Below, in pieces: positions 37,653 through 53,512 of a stretch of 64,000 nt of DNA (the stretch's first letter is position 1; every line of letters begins with the position of its first letter). The stretch covers positions 1,224,501 through 1,288,500 of the forward strand of contig WAEK01000013.1 of the NCBI GenBank assembly GCA_011634665.1, read 5' to 3'. The position numbers were made by a program, and so were the translations under genes. The notes beneath the pieces were generated by a model. The model had not been told where the DNA came from. It searched no databases and saw only the letters and a program-made list of their open reading frames with translations. The stretch comes from Mortierella sp. BCC40632. Lineage: Eukaryota > Mortierellomycota > Mortierellomycetes > Mortierellales > Mortierellaceae.

Positions 37653-38386
37653 TGTAGAAGATAGGATATGAGCCCTGTTTTTCTTTTTCTTCTCTCTATG
37701 CTGCACCGTTGGATAGATAATGCCTGGGGGAAAAAAAAAAAAAAAAAAAAAAATAAGGGTATTTGCTGGAAAATGGTGTTCGAGGTGCACGGCTCAACAA
37801 GCTCCCTGTTCCAGAGGTAAATGCGGGGATGATGTCTGGGTCAGGACGAAAATGGCAAACAGGTAGTGTCTGGGCGGTAAGACTCAGATGGAGGTTGGGC
37901 GAAAGAGTCGAAGGGGAAATAAATGAAATGGTCAGTTCAGGTCTGATGGAAGAGGAAGGAAAAAAAAAAAAAAAGACGGTGGGGGGCGAAGAGCGTGAAA
38001 AAAAAAAGGAAAGAGAAAAAAAAAAAGGGAAGTGAACTCTCTTTTGGACTGACTGACTGACTGACTGGATGAAAGAGCAGTCATTTTTTTCATTGCTCTC
38101 TCTCTCTCTCTCCTTCTCCAGTCCAGCAACAGCCGCCCTGCAAATGCCTCGTGCCCCCACCAACATTACCCAATTCCGATACACGTGCATCATCATGTCT
38201 ACCCGAGGAAAGAGGAGACTTTTTTTTTTCTTTCTTTATTTCAAGTGCAGCAGAAACGTTGGAAACCATGGAAACAGAAAATACTAAAAACAAGGAACGG
38301 CGGATTACTATGTACAGAGTCGATCCGTGCCAAGGTTCGGAAGAGTGTATCCCTAGTCTCCAAAAAAAAAAAGGGCTGTTCATCTT
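37653..38386. other. Intergenic between sterol glucosyltransferase start and MIC26/27-like stop
   Basis: Contains a 25-nt A-run near 37732-37752, several A-rich tracts (37960-38030) and the perfect (GACT)5 at 38047-38066. No gene is seen. Confidence 0.6.
38047..38066 (+). repeat. (GACT)5 tetranucleotide repeat
   Basis: Five perfect GACT units in the 5' flank of the sterol glucosyltransferase gene. Confidence 0.9.
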
Positions 38387-39466
38387 CTACACTCCGCGCT
38401 CTCCTCCTCGAGCGTTTGCCTGGTCCTTAAGTGACTCCTGATGCCAAAAGTCGGCTTCCTCCTGCAACGCCTTTTGGATGTTCTTGTTGATCTTGTGCTC
38501 GAGATGCTCAACACCAGTGTAGAGCATATGTGCGCGTCGCTCAAGGTTCTCGAGACCATGGTGGATATCCTTCTTCAGGCCGGAGCCCTTGACAACTCGT
38601 TCCGGAGTCTCGTCTGGGGATTTAAGTTCACGAACGATGTACTGACCGTCACGGAGGTCACTTCCTGCAGCGTTGCGTGAGACCTCAATCGGATGAATCT
38701 CGTGGCGACTCTGACGTCGTTTAGGCACAGAAGCATCGACAACATTCTCATGCACCTTGCGAGCAGTGTCTTCAGTGTTCTTGCCCGCAAGCGAACCTCG
38801 GTTGATGGTATTTTCATACCCCTTGATCGCTGCCTTGGCCACAGTCTTGTCGACTACAATCTTGCGAGGCCTTTCAGCACCAGTCTCGGTCGGTGCAACA
38901 GGTCGCTCAACATTCTGAGAATTAGACATTGGCATTGTAGTCTCTGCCATCTTTGTCTCGATGGCCTCCACCGAGGCCAAGCTATCCGAGTTGCTCCACC
39001 AGGACCATCGTGATGCAGGTTGACTCTGCGTATTTTGCTGTTGGTCACGATAGAAAGCCGACTCTCTAGCGTTGGCAGAGAGGTTCTCAAGATCATGGAA
39101 TCTATTGTGGAACTTTTCGCCGGCCTCAGCCTGTTGTTGCTTTTGACCTAACCAGCTCTTGGTGTTCTGAACAGATTCATCCACCTTGGCAGTCAGGTCT
39201 TGTCCGACTTGGCGGTAATCCTTGGCCAATTCATCAGCCTTTTCCTTGAGATCCGTCCAATCGGCTTTTGCTTGACGGGAGACATCATCAACAGCTGTTC
39301 TCGCTTGCTGTGTTAGCGATGAGATTTGACTGTTTGTCTCGTTGACCTTGACTTGAAGAGGAATGTTCCAGCGCCTCTTGAGTGCCTCCGTGTGCATGGG
39401 AAGAAAGTAAGTTCCAGCAGCAGCTCCCACTGCAAGCGGAGTCAATATCTTGACAGCGGAACTTCC

Positions 39467-39503
<37 letters not shown>

Positions 39504-39708
39504 GAGCCATGCGACAAGTAAGTATCGTCACAACAACCTTTCTTTGCAACTAGTAAAGTCATCCTGCAACACACAATAGAGATTGACAAGCATTCTATTT
39601 TGGACGTACGAGAACCGTTGACGAGAACAGAGCCAGCAATAGCTGCAGCACCTGCATAGGCGAGGCCTGGGAACAATGGCTCCGAGTCGGACTGAGGGTT
39701 GACGTTCT

Positions 39709-39745
<37 letters not shown>

Positions 39746-39863
39746 AAAGTCGGCATAATTTGAAGTGTGTGAATAGGCATGCCGAAAGTCGGTTGTATGC
39801 AAGACCGCGCAGCATGTAGAAAGTGTCGAGCTTAGGTCGTACATTGTCTGAAGGCAGACTCAT
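38387..39863 (-). CDS. Probable MICOS subunit of the MIC26/MIC27 (apolipoprotein O-like) family
   Basis: Inner-membrane protein of mitochondrial cristae junctions. Exon 3 (39465-38387) and exon 2 (39706-39610) join cleanly. Together they give PLFPGLAYAGAAAIAGSVLV (first membrane segment), a basic turn (NGSRSS), then LTPLAVGAAAGTYFLP (second segment). This paired Gly/Ala-rich helix pattern ending in FLP is typical of apoO-like proteins. It is followed by heptad-rich sequence with SLTQQARTAVDDVSRQAKAD and a polar tail. Exon 1 probably starts at 39863 (MSLPSDNVRPKLDTFYM), but no donor joins it to exon 2 in the right phase, so the N-terminus is unresolved. Exons 2 and 3 alone give about 390 residues, longer than usual family members (about 200-270) because of the C-terminal extension (EDTARKVHENVVDASV onward). 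Other small coiled-coil mitochondrial proteins are possible. Confidence 0.62.
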
Positions 39864-40389
39864 CTTTCGCGTGTTTCTGGTAGAAGAATAAAAGAGCTTG
39901 TCAAGTAGGATTTGGGGGGTGGGAAAAAAAAAAAAAGTGGTGGAGTGGGGAAGAGTATTGATGGTCGTAGTGAAAGAGTGAAAACAGTGACGATAGAAGT
40001 GGTGAGGAAAACAGTTATGAGTTATAGAAAGTCTTTTTCTGTGATCGTTTAAATATGCAATGTTAATGGACTTGGAGCGTGGGGAAGAAAGAAAGAGAGA
40101 AAAAAAAAAAGGGTGGAGCGCAGCTTGTGTGGAGAGCATAAACTAAAAGACACACGACCGCATTAATCAACTGAGTCCTTCCCCTGTGAACCAGGCCTGC
40201 TCATTCGCGTTTGACTCTTGTTGCACTCATGTCCTCTTCGGTGGCTGACTTGCAGTGGCTTCCAGCGGCTGTCAGAGGAACCTCTGTCACGTACACAAGC
40301 GCCAGCCTTCAAATGACAAAAAGGGATAAACGAACAGCAAGAGTCTTTCTATTAGCTTCGCCTAACTCTACTCCCATATCCACGCCACC
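39864..40389. promoter_or_regulatory. Divergent intergenic region, MIC26/27-like / MFS transporter
   Basis: 526 bp between start codons. A-rich stretches lie at 39922-39935 and 40096-40110. No element can be named with confidence. Confidence 0.4.
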
Positions 40390-42679
40390 ATGGAGACAAC
40401 AAAAGAAATTATTACCAGTGGCCAGTCAGTATCGATACTGCAGCATCGGGAGTCCAATGCATCGACACTCTGCAGCAATCATCATGAGAATGAACTTAAT
40501 ACCGAGCACCTTCTCAAGCACTCTATCTCTGTCCCAAGCACCGAACCAGATGCATCCGATTTCGATCCACACTCGGCTGCTATTGTTACTATGCGAAGGA
40601 AGGTTGACAGAAGACTCATCCCAATGCTTGCTATCATATACCTTCTCTGCTTCCTTGATCGTGCAAACATAGGCAAGTCATCGCATTCTATCCGAAATGA
40701 ATGGTTACACGCTCTTGCAGTGCAGTTGACACTAATCGTAAAATCACTCTACCACCATAGGCAATGCAAAGATTGCTGGCATTGAACAGAGTTTAAACCT
40801 CAAGCCTGGAGAGTTTAATATTGCGCTTAGTATATTTTACATTGGATACGTTATTGGTGAGGTACCTTCGAGCATGATGGTAAGTACCCAAACTGCAGCT
40901 TTGGCCATGTAAATGTATCCCTTGTAATTAAAAAAAAAAAAAAAAAAAAATCTCGTCTGATTTCAAATCACAGTTAAGGAAACTAGGTCCAAGGAAATGG
41001 ATTCCTCTTGTCATTCTCACCTGGGGCTCAATCATGATGGCTATGGCTGCTGTCAAATCTGCCGCTGGATTGTACGCATCTAGGTTTTTCCTTGGTCTTG
41101 CAGAAGCGGTAAGACAAGAAAGCCTCAGAATTGATTTGAAGAATGTCAGCGACGCGCGCCCACAAAAAAGAGTGAGTGAGACAAGTAGTAGCGAAATCTT
41201 AAAAAAAAAAAAAAAATGTTCTTGCTGTGCATGCTTCACATAATGTAGGGCTACGCACCAGCACCTGTCTTTGTCATTAGTCTTTGGTACATCCGAAGTG
41301 AGCAGGCTATCCGAGTTGGTCTCTTTTTCAGTGCTGCTACAGTCGCTGGTGCCTTTGGCGGTCTGCTTGCCTATGGTGCGTCCTCAGAATGAACTCGTTG
41401 GTTACCAATGCTAATCCTTTGTCATTTCACTAAAAAATGAACTTGCTTCTACTTTGATATAGGCATTACACGCATGGTGAGAATCTATATTCTTGCATGG
41501 TCTATCTCGATAAATCATGGATCTGATTGCCCTCTCAGAGTATGAATCACGCCCGACTTACTTTGCATATTAATCTCTCTCTCTGCACTTTATTTTACTT
41601 GTTGTAGGATGGTATCCTCGGACTCACCGGATGGCAATGGATCTTTCTCATCGAGGGTTTCCCCACCATCATTGTCAGCATTGTAGCCTACTTTCGTCTC
41701 CCAGATCTCCCATCCAAAGCGACATTCTTGACACCAGAAGAGAAGGAGCTTGCGTTAAGAAGGTTGGAAGCTGACTCTGGACAAGCTCAAGACACCGAGT
41801 TCTCATGGAAGCAATTCAACTCGGCATTCACGGACTGGCGAGTGTATGCTTTCATAACCATTGGATTCTTGCACCATATATCCTTTTCGGCTCTTGGACT
41901 TTTTATTCCATCTATTGTGAAGGGACTCGATTATGAGTAAGTTCTGAGCCCAGTATAGATCTGCCTTTTGCTAATTATTCTCGATTGATTGCGATTGACA
42001 GTTTGGTTACCCTTGCAAATTCATTTCGATAGCCCAATTACCACACAAATCATGACGGTTCCTATTTATGTGATTGCCTGTTTCTTTACATTGATTGCTG
42101 CCTTTTCGGCCGACAGGAACAAAGAACGTGGCCTTCATATTGCCGTAGCCTCCTTGGTCTCGGCAATTGGATATCTACTCCTGATCCTCACAAGACATCA
42201 CTCGACCGCAGCAAGATACAGTGGTCTTGTCATTTGTACATCTGGCATGTATGCCTTCATACCTTGCTTCCTTAGCTGGCCAGCTGCTAATGTTGCTGGT
42301 CAAACAAAGCGGGGCGTTGCTATTGCGCTTGTCATCTCCTGCTCGCATATTGGCTCTGTCGTTGGAGGGCAACTGTACAGAAACGACGATGGTAAGAGTA
42401 AACTCGACAAGTATCGCTTGTCATTCTATTATTGTCCTAGCGTCGCTGACTGTTCTTTCTTTTTTCTTTTTTTCTTTTTTTCCAGCACCACTTTACAAGC
42501 GTGGACATACCATTAGTGTGTGTTCTATGATGCTAGTAGGACTGCTTACGATTGTTCTCAGGTCTATTCTAATGCGAGAAAATAAGAGGCGCGAGCGACT
42601 TTCTCCTCAAGAATATGTTGCCGAGTGTGGCAAGGCGGAGCAAGCTGAAGATCATCCCGACTTTCGGTTCTATACATAA
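40390..42679 (+). CDS. MFS transporter, anion:cation symporter (Dal5/Tna1-like) family
   Basis: Plasma-membrane uptake of an organic anion or vitamin-like compound; the substrate is unknown. Exons: 40390-40672, 40761-40879, 40974-41108, 41249-41375, 41463-41476, 41608-41936, 42033-42391, 42486-42679; in frame, 519 aa, the usual family length. The cytosolic N-terminus is about 75 residues. Membrane segments then include LIPMLAIIYLLCFLDRANIG, GEFNIALSIFYIGYVIGEVP, and the MFS loop LRKLGPRKWIPLVILTWGS. Later segments include GWQWIFLIEGFPTIIVSIVA and TVPIYVIACFFTLIAAFSAD, plus the typical C-terminal half. Two unusual splice features are needed: intron 1 begins with GC (AG|GCAAGT) instead of GT, and exon 5 is only 14 nt. 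In intron 6 a nearer acceptor (42001) would give a stop, so 42033 is used. The ATG is in a good context (GCCACCATGG). Confidence 0.92.
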
Positions 42680-44310
42680 TTTTAAACATATCCCTGTCCA
42701 TTTCATAAAGAACCTTTTTAGATCAACAGACTTGTATCTCTTGAATACAAAATTAAAAAAATAATATAAAAAAGCACAGTTAGGAAAGGTCGCTCCTTGA
42801 ATGAAGACTCCTTTGGACACAGCTTTTTTAAATGCGGTCACGATTCTTTCGGATATGGGACGATGGACGCACTAATTCAGAAACTTCAGAAACTTGACAA
42901 AGGGAAGTCAAGATTGAGGCACGGTCTGCTTCCACCAATTTTTACTCCCTCAATTCCACTCACACTTTTCACTCTCTTTCACTTTCACTCCTTTCACCAC
43001 CTTCGCCTTTCTTTTCCACATCACTCTCCTCATCAACCTCATTTCTACCTTCATACCATTTCCTCACTCCTCACCAGCGCTGTTGTTGAATTGGAAATCA
43101 AAGGTCTCTAGTTCTTTTTCAGTCAGAGCATATACCAATACTTCGACGCGCATTGGTGTTATCAGTTCACTCTACTCGACTATCTGAGTGTCCTACAGCA
43201 GAAGCCGGGTTCAAGTTCATTCAGCGATCGAAATCGCGATCACAAACTTAGGGCTCTCCAAGTTTATTGTAGCATATTGGTGTGACCCTGTAGCTCAACA
43301 CTGCTCCCTTGTCCTACCTGGCTCCTTTTTTTCATTTTCTTCTTTCTTATAGAATGGGGAGACGCGTCTTGGCCATTAATGTCCTTCTCTTCTACGCTGA
43401 CAATCCCACTGACATGACTGTGTCGAATTCATGAGGAGGAGAGGATAGGCTGTCGTCCACTGTCCATTTGAACCGGGTGTTGCCATTGCATCTGATTGCT
43501 AACCGAAAAAATAAAAAATAAAAAAAAATAAACGTCGTTGTTAGTGAGTGCGGACAACAAATTCCTGACTTTCGAAAAATGTCCGAATCAATTGACGATT
43601 CTGGTAAGGAATGGTTGAACCAATCTGATATTTTAGATACCGAACCATTTGTCGAACCATTCCTTTCACACTTTGGGCCACTTGATTAGATGTTTCTAAC
43701 CTAGTCCAGTTGCATCTTGATCATGACACAGTCAAAAGATAGAACAAGTCTAATGCATCCTTGGACTCAGCTAGACAGGTTTTTGTTCAGTAAATTCAAG
43801 AAGCAGACCCAGCCATAGGCGTACTCTCCTGGGCTTTTGTAAAATGAATCTTGTCAATGTGTTTGAGAGAACAAGGTTGCTGTATAAGAATACGGCTCTA
43901 GCTTCTATCGATTCATCTCGGCAACGGTCTACAGCTGCCAATGGTTTTATGACTGTGGATAAGCAGCATGAGAACAGGCCTTGTGATCACGAATCTGGGC
44001 GAAGCTACAACCACCACCACCATCACCCTCTCCCAGATACTCGGTAAAGACAAGGACTGACAATACCCAGCATCTTCCCTCCTCCCTCCTGTCACCAATT
44101 GTCTGTCTGAGTTCAACCTACCTGATCAGACTCCTCCTTTGAAAGGATAGTATTACGAGGCAATTTCCTTCGTATCCAATATCTGGAGGTGAAAACAGTT
44201 GTTGTAATCTATAATAACAATACATGTAAGTATGCCGCATCCAAAGTACAACGCAGATTGAATCAAGATGAGGGTGGTAAGAAATGAAAGAATTTAATTG
44301 CACTGGGCTT

Positions 44311-44442
44311 CCCGACCATCCTACCGCGTGCTGACATAGGACCCGCTAAGGAAGCGACCAGAAACAGACAAACACCAAGCACACACTATCACATTCTGAC
44401 GGCCCGACCATCCTACCGCGTACTGACAAAGGACACGCTAAG
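44311..44442 (+). repeat. Spaced direct repeat, two 40-bp copies
   Basis: Copies at 44311-44350 and 44403-44442 match at 37 of 40 positions (by eye). Both begin CCCGACCATCCTACCGCGT and end in CGCTAAG. They are 92 bp apart, start to start. Confidence 0.85.
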
Positions 44443-44821
44443 ACCAGTCTAGATTGTAGTGATGTGATTGTCACTCGAGATTCATCTGTCACCTTAGTGC
44501 AATTTCTTTCAGGTGCCCTTTTCACCTGTTTTTGACTTCAGTTTGCGCTGCTTATTTGAGGATTAACAGCTCCCTTCGCAGTAACCCCATGCAACGGACC
44601 GTGCATAATCCACGAAAATAAGAGTGGAAAAAACAAAAACAGATGAAATGGAGAATAATCAAAGGAGACATTTCTACGCGATCTGCTGCATCTCATCAAT
44701 CTCAATTGTCTACACTGCTGTGTTGAGAAAGTGAAAAATAAAAACATGTGGAGAGAATATGGATATGAAATTGGGCGAGGATGTCCAAGACAAAGAGATC
44801 AAATGCAAGAGCAAGGGGAAA

Positions 44822-45028
<207 letters not shown>

Positions 45029-45391
45029 AAAAGGATATGGAGATGGACCCTGACTAGAAAAAAAAAAAAAAAAAAAAAAAAAAAGTGTGTCTGCCGCAGT
45101 TTTAGGTGGGTTGGTGTTGGTGGTGGTTGTGATGACGTATTTAGTGCGTCCAGTTCCTTTTGTACTTCTTGCCCTCGCCTGTTCAACTCGCATCATCTCT
45201 GCTTTTGACATTTACCGCATCTCCTCTCCACACTTGGTGAAGACCAAATCTTTCATTCCACCCCCACCCACCCCATCACCAGCTGTCCCACTCTAATAAC
45301 CAAATCGGTCCACCTGTCCAAGCCTTTATACCTTCACACCTTGCTTCCTTCTCATTCACCATCTCTGAATCCGACTTTCAATTCTCCAGCC

Positions 45392-49565
<4,174 letters not shown>

Positions 49566-49587
49566 AAGACCTAAAAGAAGTATAGTT

Positions 49588-49650
<63 letters not shown>

Positions 49651-50351
49651 TTTTTTTTTCTTTTTCTTTTTCTTTCTTTATTTCTTTTCTTTTCTTTTCT
49701 ATATAAAAATGAAAGATAGAAAAAGAGATATTGTTTTTTGTGACCGAGATACTTCTCCTCTCTGTATGCTATTTTTGACCTGCCTCATCTTTTTCTTTCA
49801 TTCTCCCTCTCTCTCTCATATACAAAAGGGTGGATATCTTTACCTATTTCAGCTCGCGTTGATGGATCGTCGCTCAGTAGTATTGTGTTATTACTCTCTC
49901 CCGCCCACTCTCCTCTTTTTTTTATCAATACTATTGCACGAGTATTTGGGAACCAGAGCATACGACTCTTTCTTTCTCTCTTCGTCTCCTGCCCGACAGT
50001 CACTCCCCATTATTTAGCCCGCAACTACCTCCAGAAAAGCGCTGTGCTGTTGTCTGAGCATCTAATGAAATGCAATTGGACAAGAGAAAAAATAACCTGC
50101 GCTGCATGCCTGTGAAACAAATCTTTTTTTTTTTTTTTTTTTTTTTTTTTCTCTCCTCTAACCTCCTATGTAGAATATTTTTGACTATCCTTTCGTCTGT
50201 CAAATTTCAAAATCCCTGCAAATTTGGAACAGATTTGTTCTCAAAGCAGACAAAAGGATAGATTTCATTCCGATAGTAGTATCTCTTCTCTCTCTCTCTC
50301 TCCCCTCTTTCCCCTTCCTTCTTCGTAATTCGTACGCAACCACCTGTGGCT

Positions 50352-50450
50352 ATGATTTCTTTGCATTAAGCTTTCCTAACTCCTTTACTAGCAATGGAGC
50401 GACAATGATTTTTTGCTTTGAGCTTTCTAAACCCCTTTTACTGGCCACGG
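50352..50450 (+). repeat. Degenerate tandem duplication, period about 53 bp
   Basis: Two copies begin ATGATTTCTTTGCATTAAGC (50352) and ATGATTTTTTGCTTTGAGCT (50405) and stay roughly three-quarters similar over about 47 bp. Confidence 0.5.
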
Positions 50451-51128
50451 GGAATTATCTACATCGTTAGTCACCTTTTCTTATGGTTGGCCCTGAAGAG
50501 GTCTACTAAATACAACTTTTTACTTGACTGGAACTCTATAGATGCAGTACGAAAGTAATAGGGGAGGGGGAGGTACTTTTTTTTTTTTAAACTAAACTGA
50601 AAGGATTTGTGCCAGAGACAACAGACACTTCAATTTTCTCCGCGCACCACGTCTCACTGGGTCCGACAGACAAGCTAGAAGTTTTTTTTTCCTTTTAGCT
50701 TCATTAGCCAACTCTGTTCCCCTTCCTACATGCTTGTTAATTTTCTCCTGTATGGATTGAAAGATCTAACTTGGTTTACTGCCAACTTTACTCGGTTGAA
50801 TTCGAAGGGTCATTGTTTAGTATAATGGGTGTCGCCTAATTTCTCTATTGGTAGTCTTCCTAGTAACTCTAGAAAGGGTGTGGGAGATTGCTATATCTAC
50901 CAAGGGATTAAAGGTTATGGAGCCAAGCACCAATGAAGGGATACGAGTAGGAGATAGGAAAATGTAACAGATGGTTTGTTTTATTACTAATCCCTCTTTT
51001 CTTGAAAAAAAGACCCCCTATGTGCATTGACGCTTTGGCCAATAACAGGATGTTGACTGACGCCTAAAAGAAACCGAGCGTAAGGGTGAAGGGAAGGGAG
51101 GAGGGGGAGGGATGCGGGGGCAAGAAAG

Positions 51129-51160
<32 letters not shown>

Positions 51161-52588
51161 CAGCGTCAGGTGGCTTGAGGACCAAATCATTTTACTGGTC
51201 AACGGTTCGCGCGTTCCTGTTCCTAGGCTAAAAATCTAGGCCTCTCTCTCTCTCTCTCTCTCTTCCAGACAGACACGCGATTCCCCTATTCTTCTTCGCC
51301 TTTATGCGCTTTGGTCATTGATTGAGCTAACAACTATGTGATTGGCACTTTCTTTTTTTATCCTTGACTTTGTAATAGATAAAAGAGGCACCAAGTACTA
51401 GGAATCTACGGTCTTGTGGGATCAAAAGTCTTTTTTTGAAAATGACAAGATAAAGAATCGGTAAGAGCTGATTGCAGGAGAGATTCGCGCGTAAAATGAT
51501 CTAAGCAAGAACATTCACACGCATGTTCTCTCTCTTTTTTCTTTCTTTCTTTCTTTCTTTCTTTACCACCACCACCACCTACCAGCGTCTCCGTGGGATT
51601 ATGTTTTGCTCAAGTGGGAAATATTCATTTGAAAGGAGGTACAGTTTAAAACGCGCCATTGATTTACTACATTTCCTCGCTAAAGGATCTTTCTGTCCCT
51701 TCTAAAGATTCGCTCGCTTTCACGATCATCAACGTGATCCCATCCACATTCATGTAGACTTACTACCACTCACGCAACTTCCTCTCCTTGGCATGCCTCT
51801 ACTCTCAAACATCACACCTTCCACTACTCCTGTAAAATTGTATATTTCGGGATCTAAAAAGGCACCCACATGGACTCACGGATATTCACTCAGTCTGTGT
51901 CTGTGTTGCCATCCACTGCATCCTTTCCACCTACTCGTGTCCGTGTGGCTTCTACCCTGCAGCTTAGTCCATTGCCCTCTCCATAGACCACACTGTCCTC
52001 CTACAAACCCACACACGCAACCCTCGCGCATGCAAACAATCCGCACTCGTTCTGGATGAACAATAAACGAATGAGACATGACTGCATTGGGCAGAAGAGG
52101 CTCCGCCTGTACTTAATGTTGTTCCAATCCTTCTTGGTTGCTGGCTCCTTTCAGGTCCAGCGCAGCAGCTGAGCTCATGGAGAAACATCGTCACCATTGG
52201 AGCAAGAGCTGATACGCCGCAGTAGTACGTACCACTCAAAGACACACGCCTCGGACACTCTTTGTTTAAAGGAATATTGGAGCATTGGGGCCACTGCGGA
52301 TGATGGAGACAACTCAGTTGATCTCGGAGCGTCGATTTTTCCCTCCTCTCCTCCTGCTCTCACACTTTTCTTCGCTTCCGCGGTTGAAGGCTCATTGACG
52401 CGATACCGCGTAATTTCTGCGCAGCCTCGGTGCCTGTCTGCCTTCACTTCCAAACGAGATTAGTCAGCTCTGATTTGACACGCAGCTGTCCAAATGGAAG
52501 GCAAGGAAACAGCAGACAGATCACATTCTCAATTGAAGCGGGATATCGTCTGTCACTGCCATTTCTGACAAAGTAGAGAGAGGAGAAG

Positions 52589-52590
52589 AG

Positions 52591-52646
<56 letters not shown>

Positions 52647-52661
52647 GAGTGAGAGAGAGAG

Positions 52662-52697
<36 letters not shown>
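52589..52697 (+). repeat. Compound (GA)n(TG)n microsatellite
   Basis: A GA tract with two GAGTGAGA interruptions passes directly into about 16 TG units. Confidence 0.9.
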
Positions 52698-52702
<5 letters not shown>

Positions 52703-52968
52703 GACAGAGACAGAGACAGAGAGAGAAGGAAGTGAATGACGCTATTCCACGCAAGTGGGAATGCCTCAGCTTTTTTTTTTTTTTTATTCCTTCTATTTAC
52801 GCAGCGACTGAACATTTCACACAAGCACAAAGATACCCCCTTGCAGCGCTGCCAATCAGTCTGCCCCCGTATCTCTTCCATGCCAGTGCAAAGCGGATTC
52901 TAGGCCAAACATTTAACGGCCCATGGATAGGAAGGTACAGAGACTACTTGAAAGAGAGAAAGAGAGAA

Positions 52969-53004
52969 ACAGAGAGAAAGAGAGAGAGAGAGAGTGTGTG
53001 TGTC

Positions 53005-53047
<43 letters not shown>
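52969..53047 (+). repeat. Compound (GA)n(TG)n microsatellite, second copy type
   Basis: A GA-rich stretch followed by TGTGTCTGTCTG and about 15 TG units. It has the same order and orientation as the element 380 bp upstream. Confidence 0.85.
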
Positions 53048-53052
<5 letters not shown>

Positions 53053-53411
53053 GCGATAGAGAATAGCGTGGAGACGGATTGGACAAACAGATACCAGCCA
53101 TGGCAACATGTGGTTATTGGATCATGGCAGTAAGCCTGGGCCCCACCGTCCTGCGAGACGCAAGCATGGTGCTTGCGCGAGGAACGGTTCGCGTAGCACA
53201 GAACAAAAGTGGATTGACAAACAGCAGCGATCGAAGCAGTGAGGAGAGAGAAAAAAAAAAGCAGTCGCTTTGGCCTTGTTAGTGGACGGCGTCTCGGCCT
53301 TTCTTTCGTTAAAAAGGCGGCGCCTGTTCGCGTTTTCCCCCTTCGTCACAAAAAAACCAAGCGCATAATTAGGTCCTTCCATCCTTGCCATCCGCCAGGC
53401 CCAAGAAAGAC

Positions 53412-53445
<34 letters not shown>

Positions 53446-53512
53446 CAAGAAAAACAAGAAGATAGATACCAAAGACTACCTCTTTTGCTCATCCTATCTG
53501 CATCTCATCATC

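Larger units (their letters stand above)
49566..53512. other. Intergenic between SNF1 and EGT1
   Basis: About 3.9 kb. A T-rich tract (49592-49680), broken by a few C residues, follows the SNF1 stop. A 26-nt T-run lies near 50124-50149. Degenerate tandem copies lie at 50352-50450, CT runs at 51243-51262, and compound GA/TG microsatellites at 52589-52697 and 52969-53047. A (GAAA)n stretch (53410-53445) precedes the EGT1 start. No ORF here shows a domain. Confidence 0.6.

Noticed and set aside
41941..42032. Acceptor at 42001 for MFS exon 7
   Set aside because: It leads to an in-frame TAG at about 42030, while the acceptor at 42032/42033 gives the expected transporter sequence.
43558..43686. Short ORF beginning MSESIDDSGKEWLNQ
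   Set aside because: Only about 40 codons, no family, no supporting context; cannot be told from chance.
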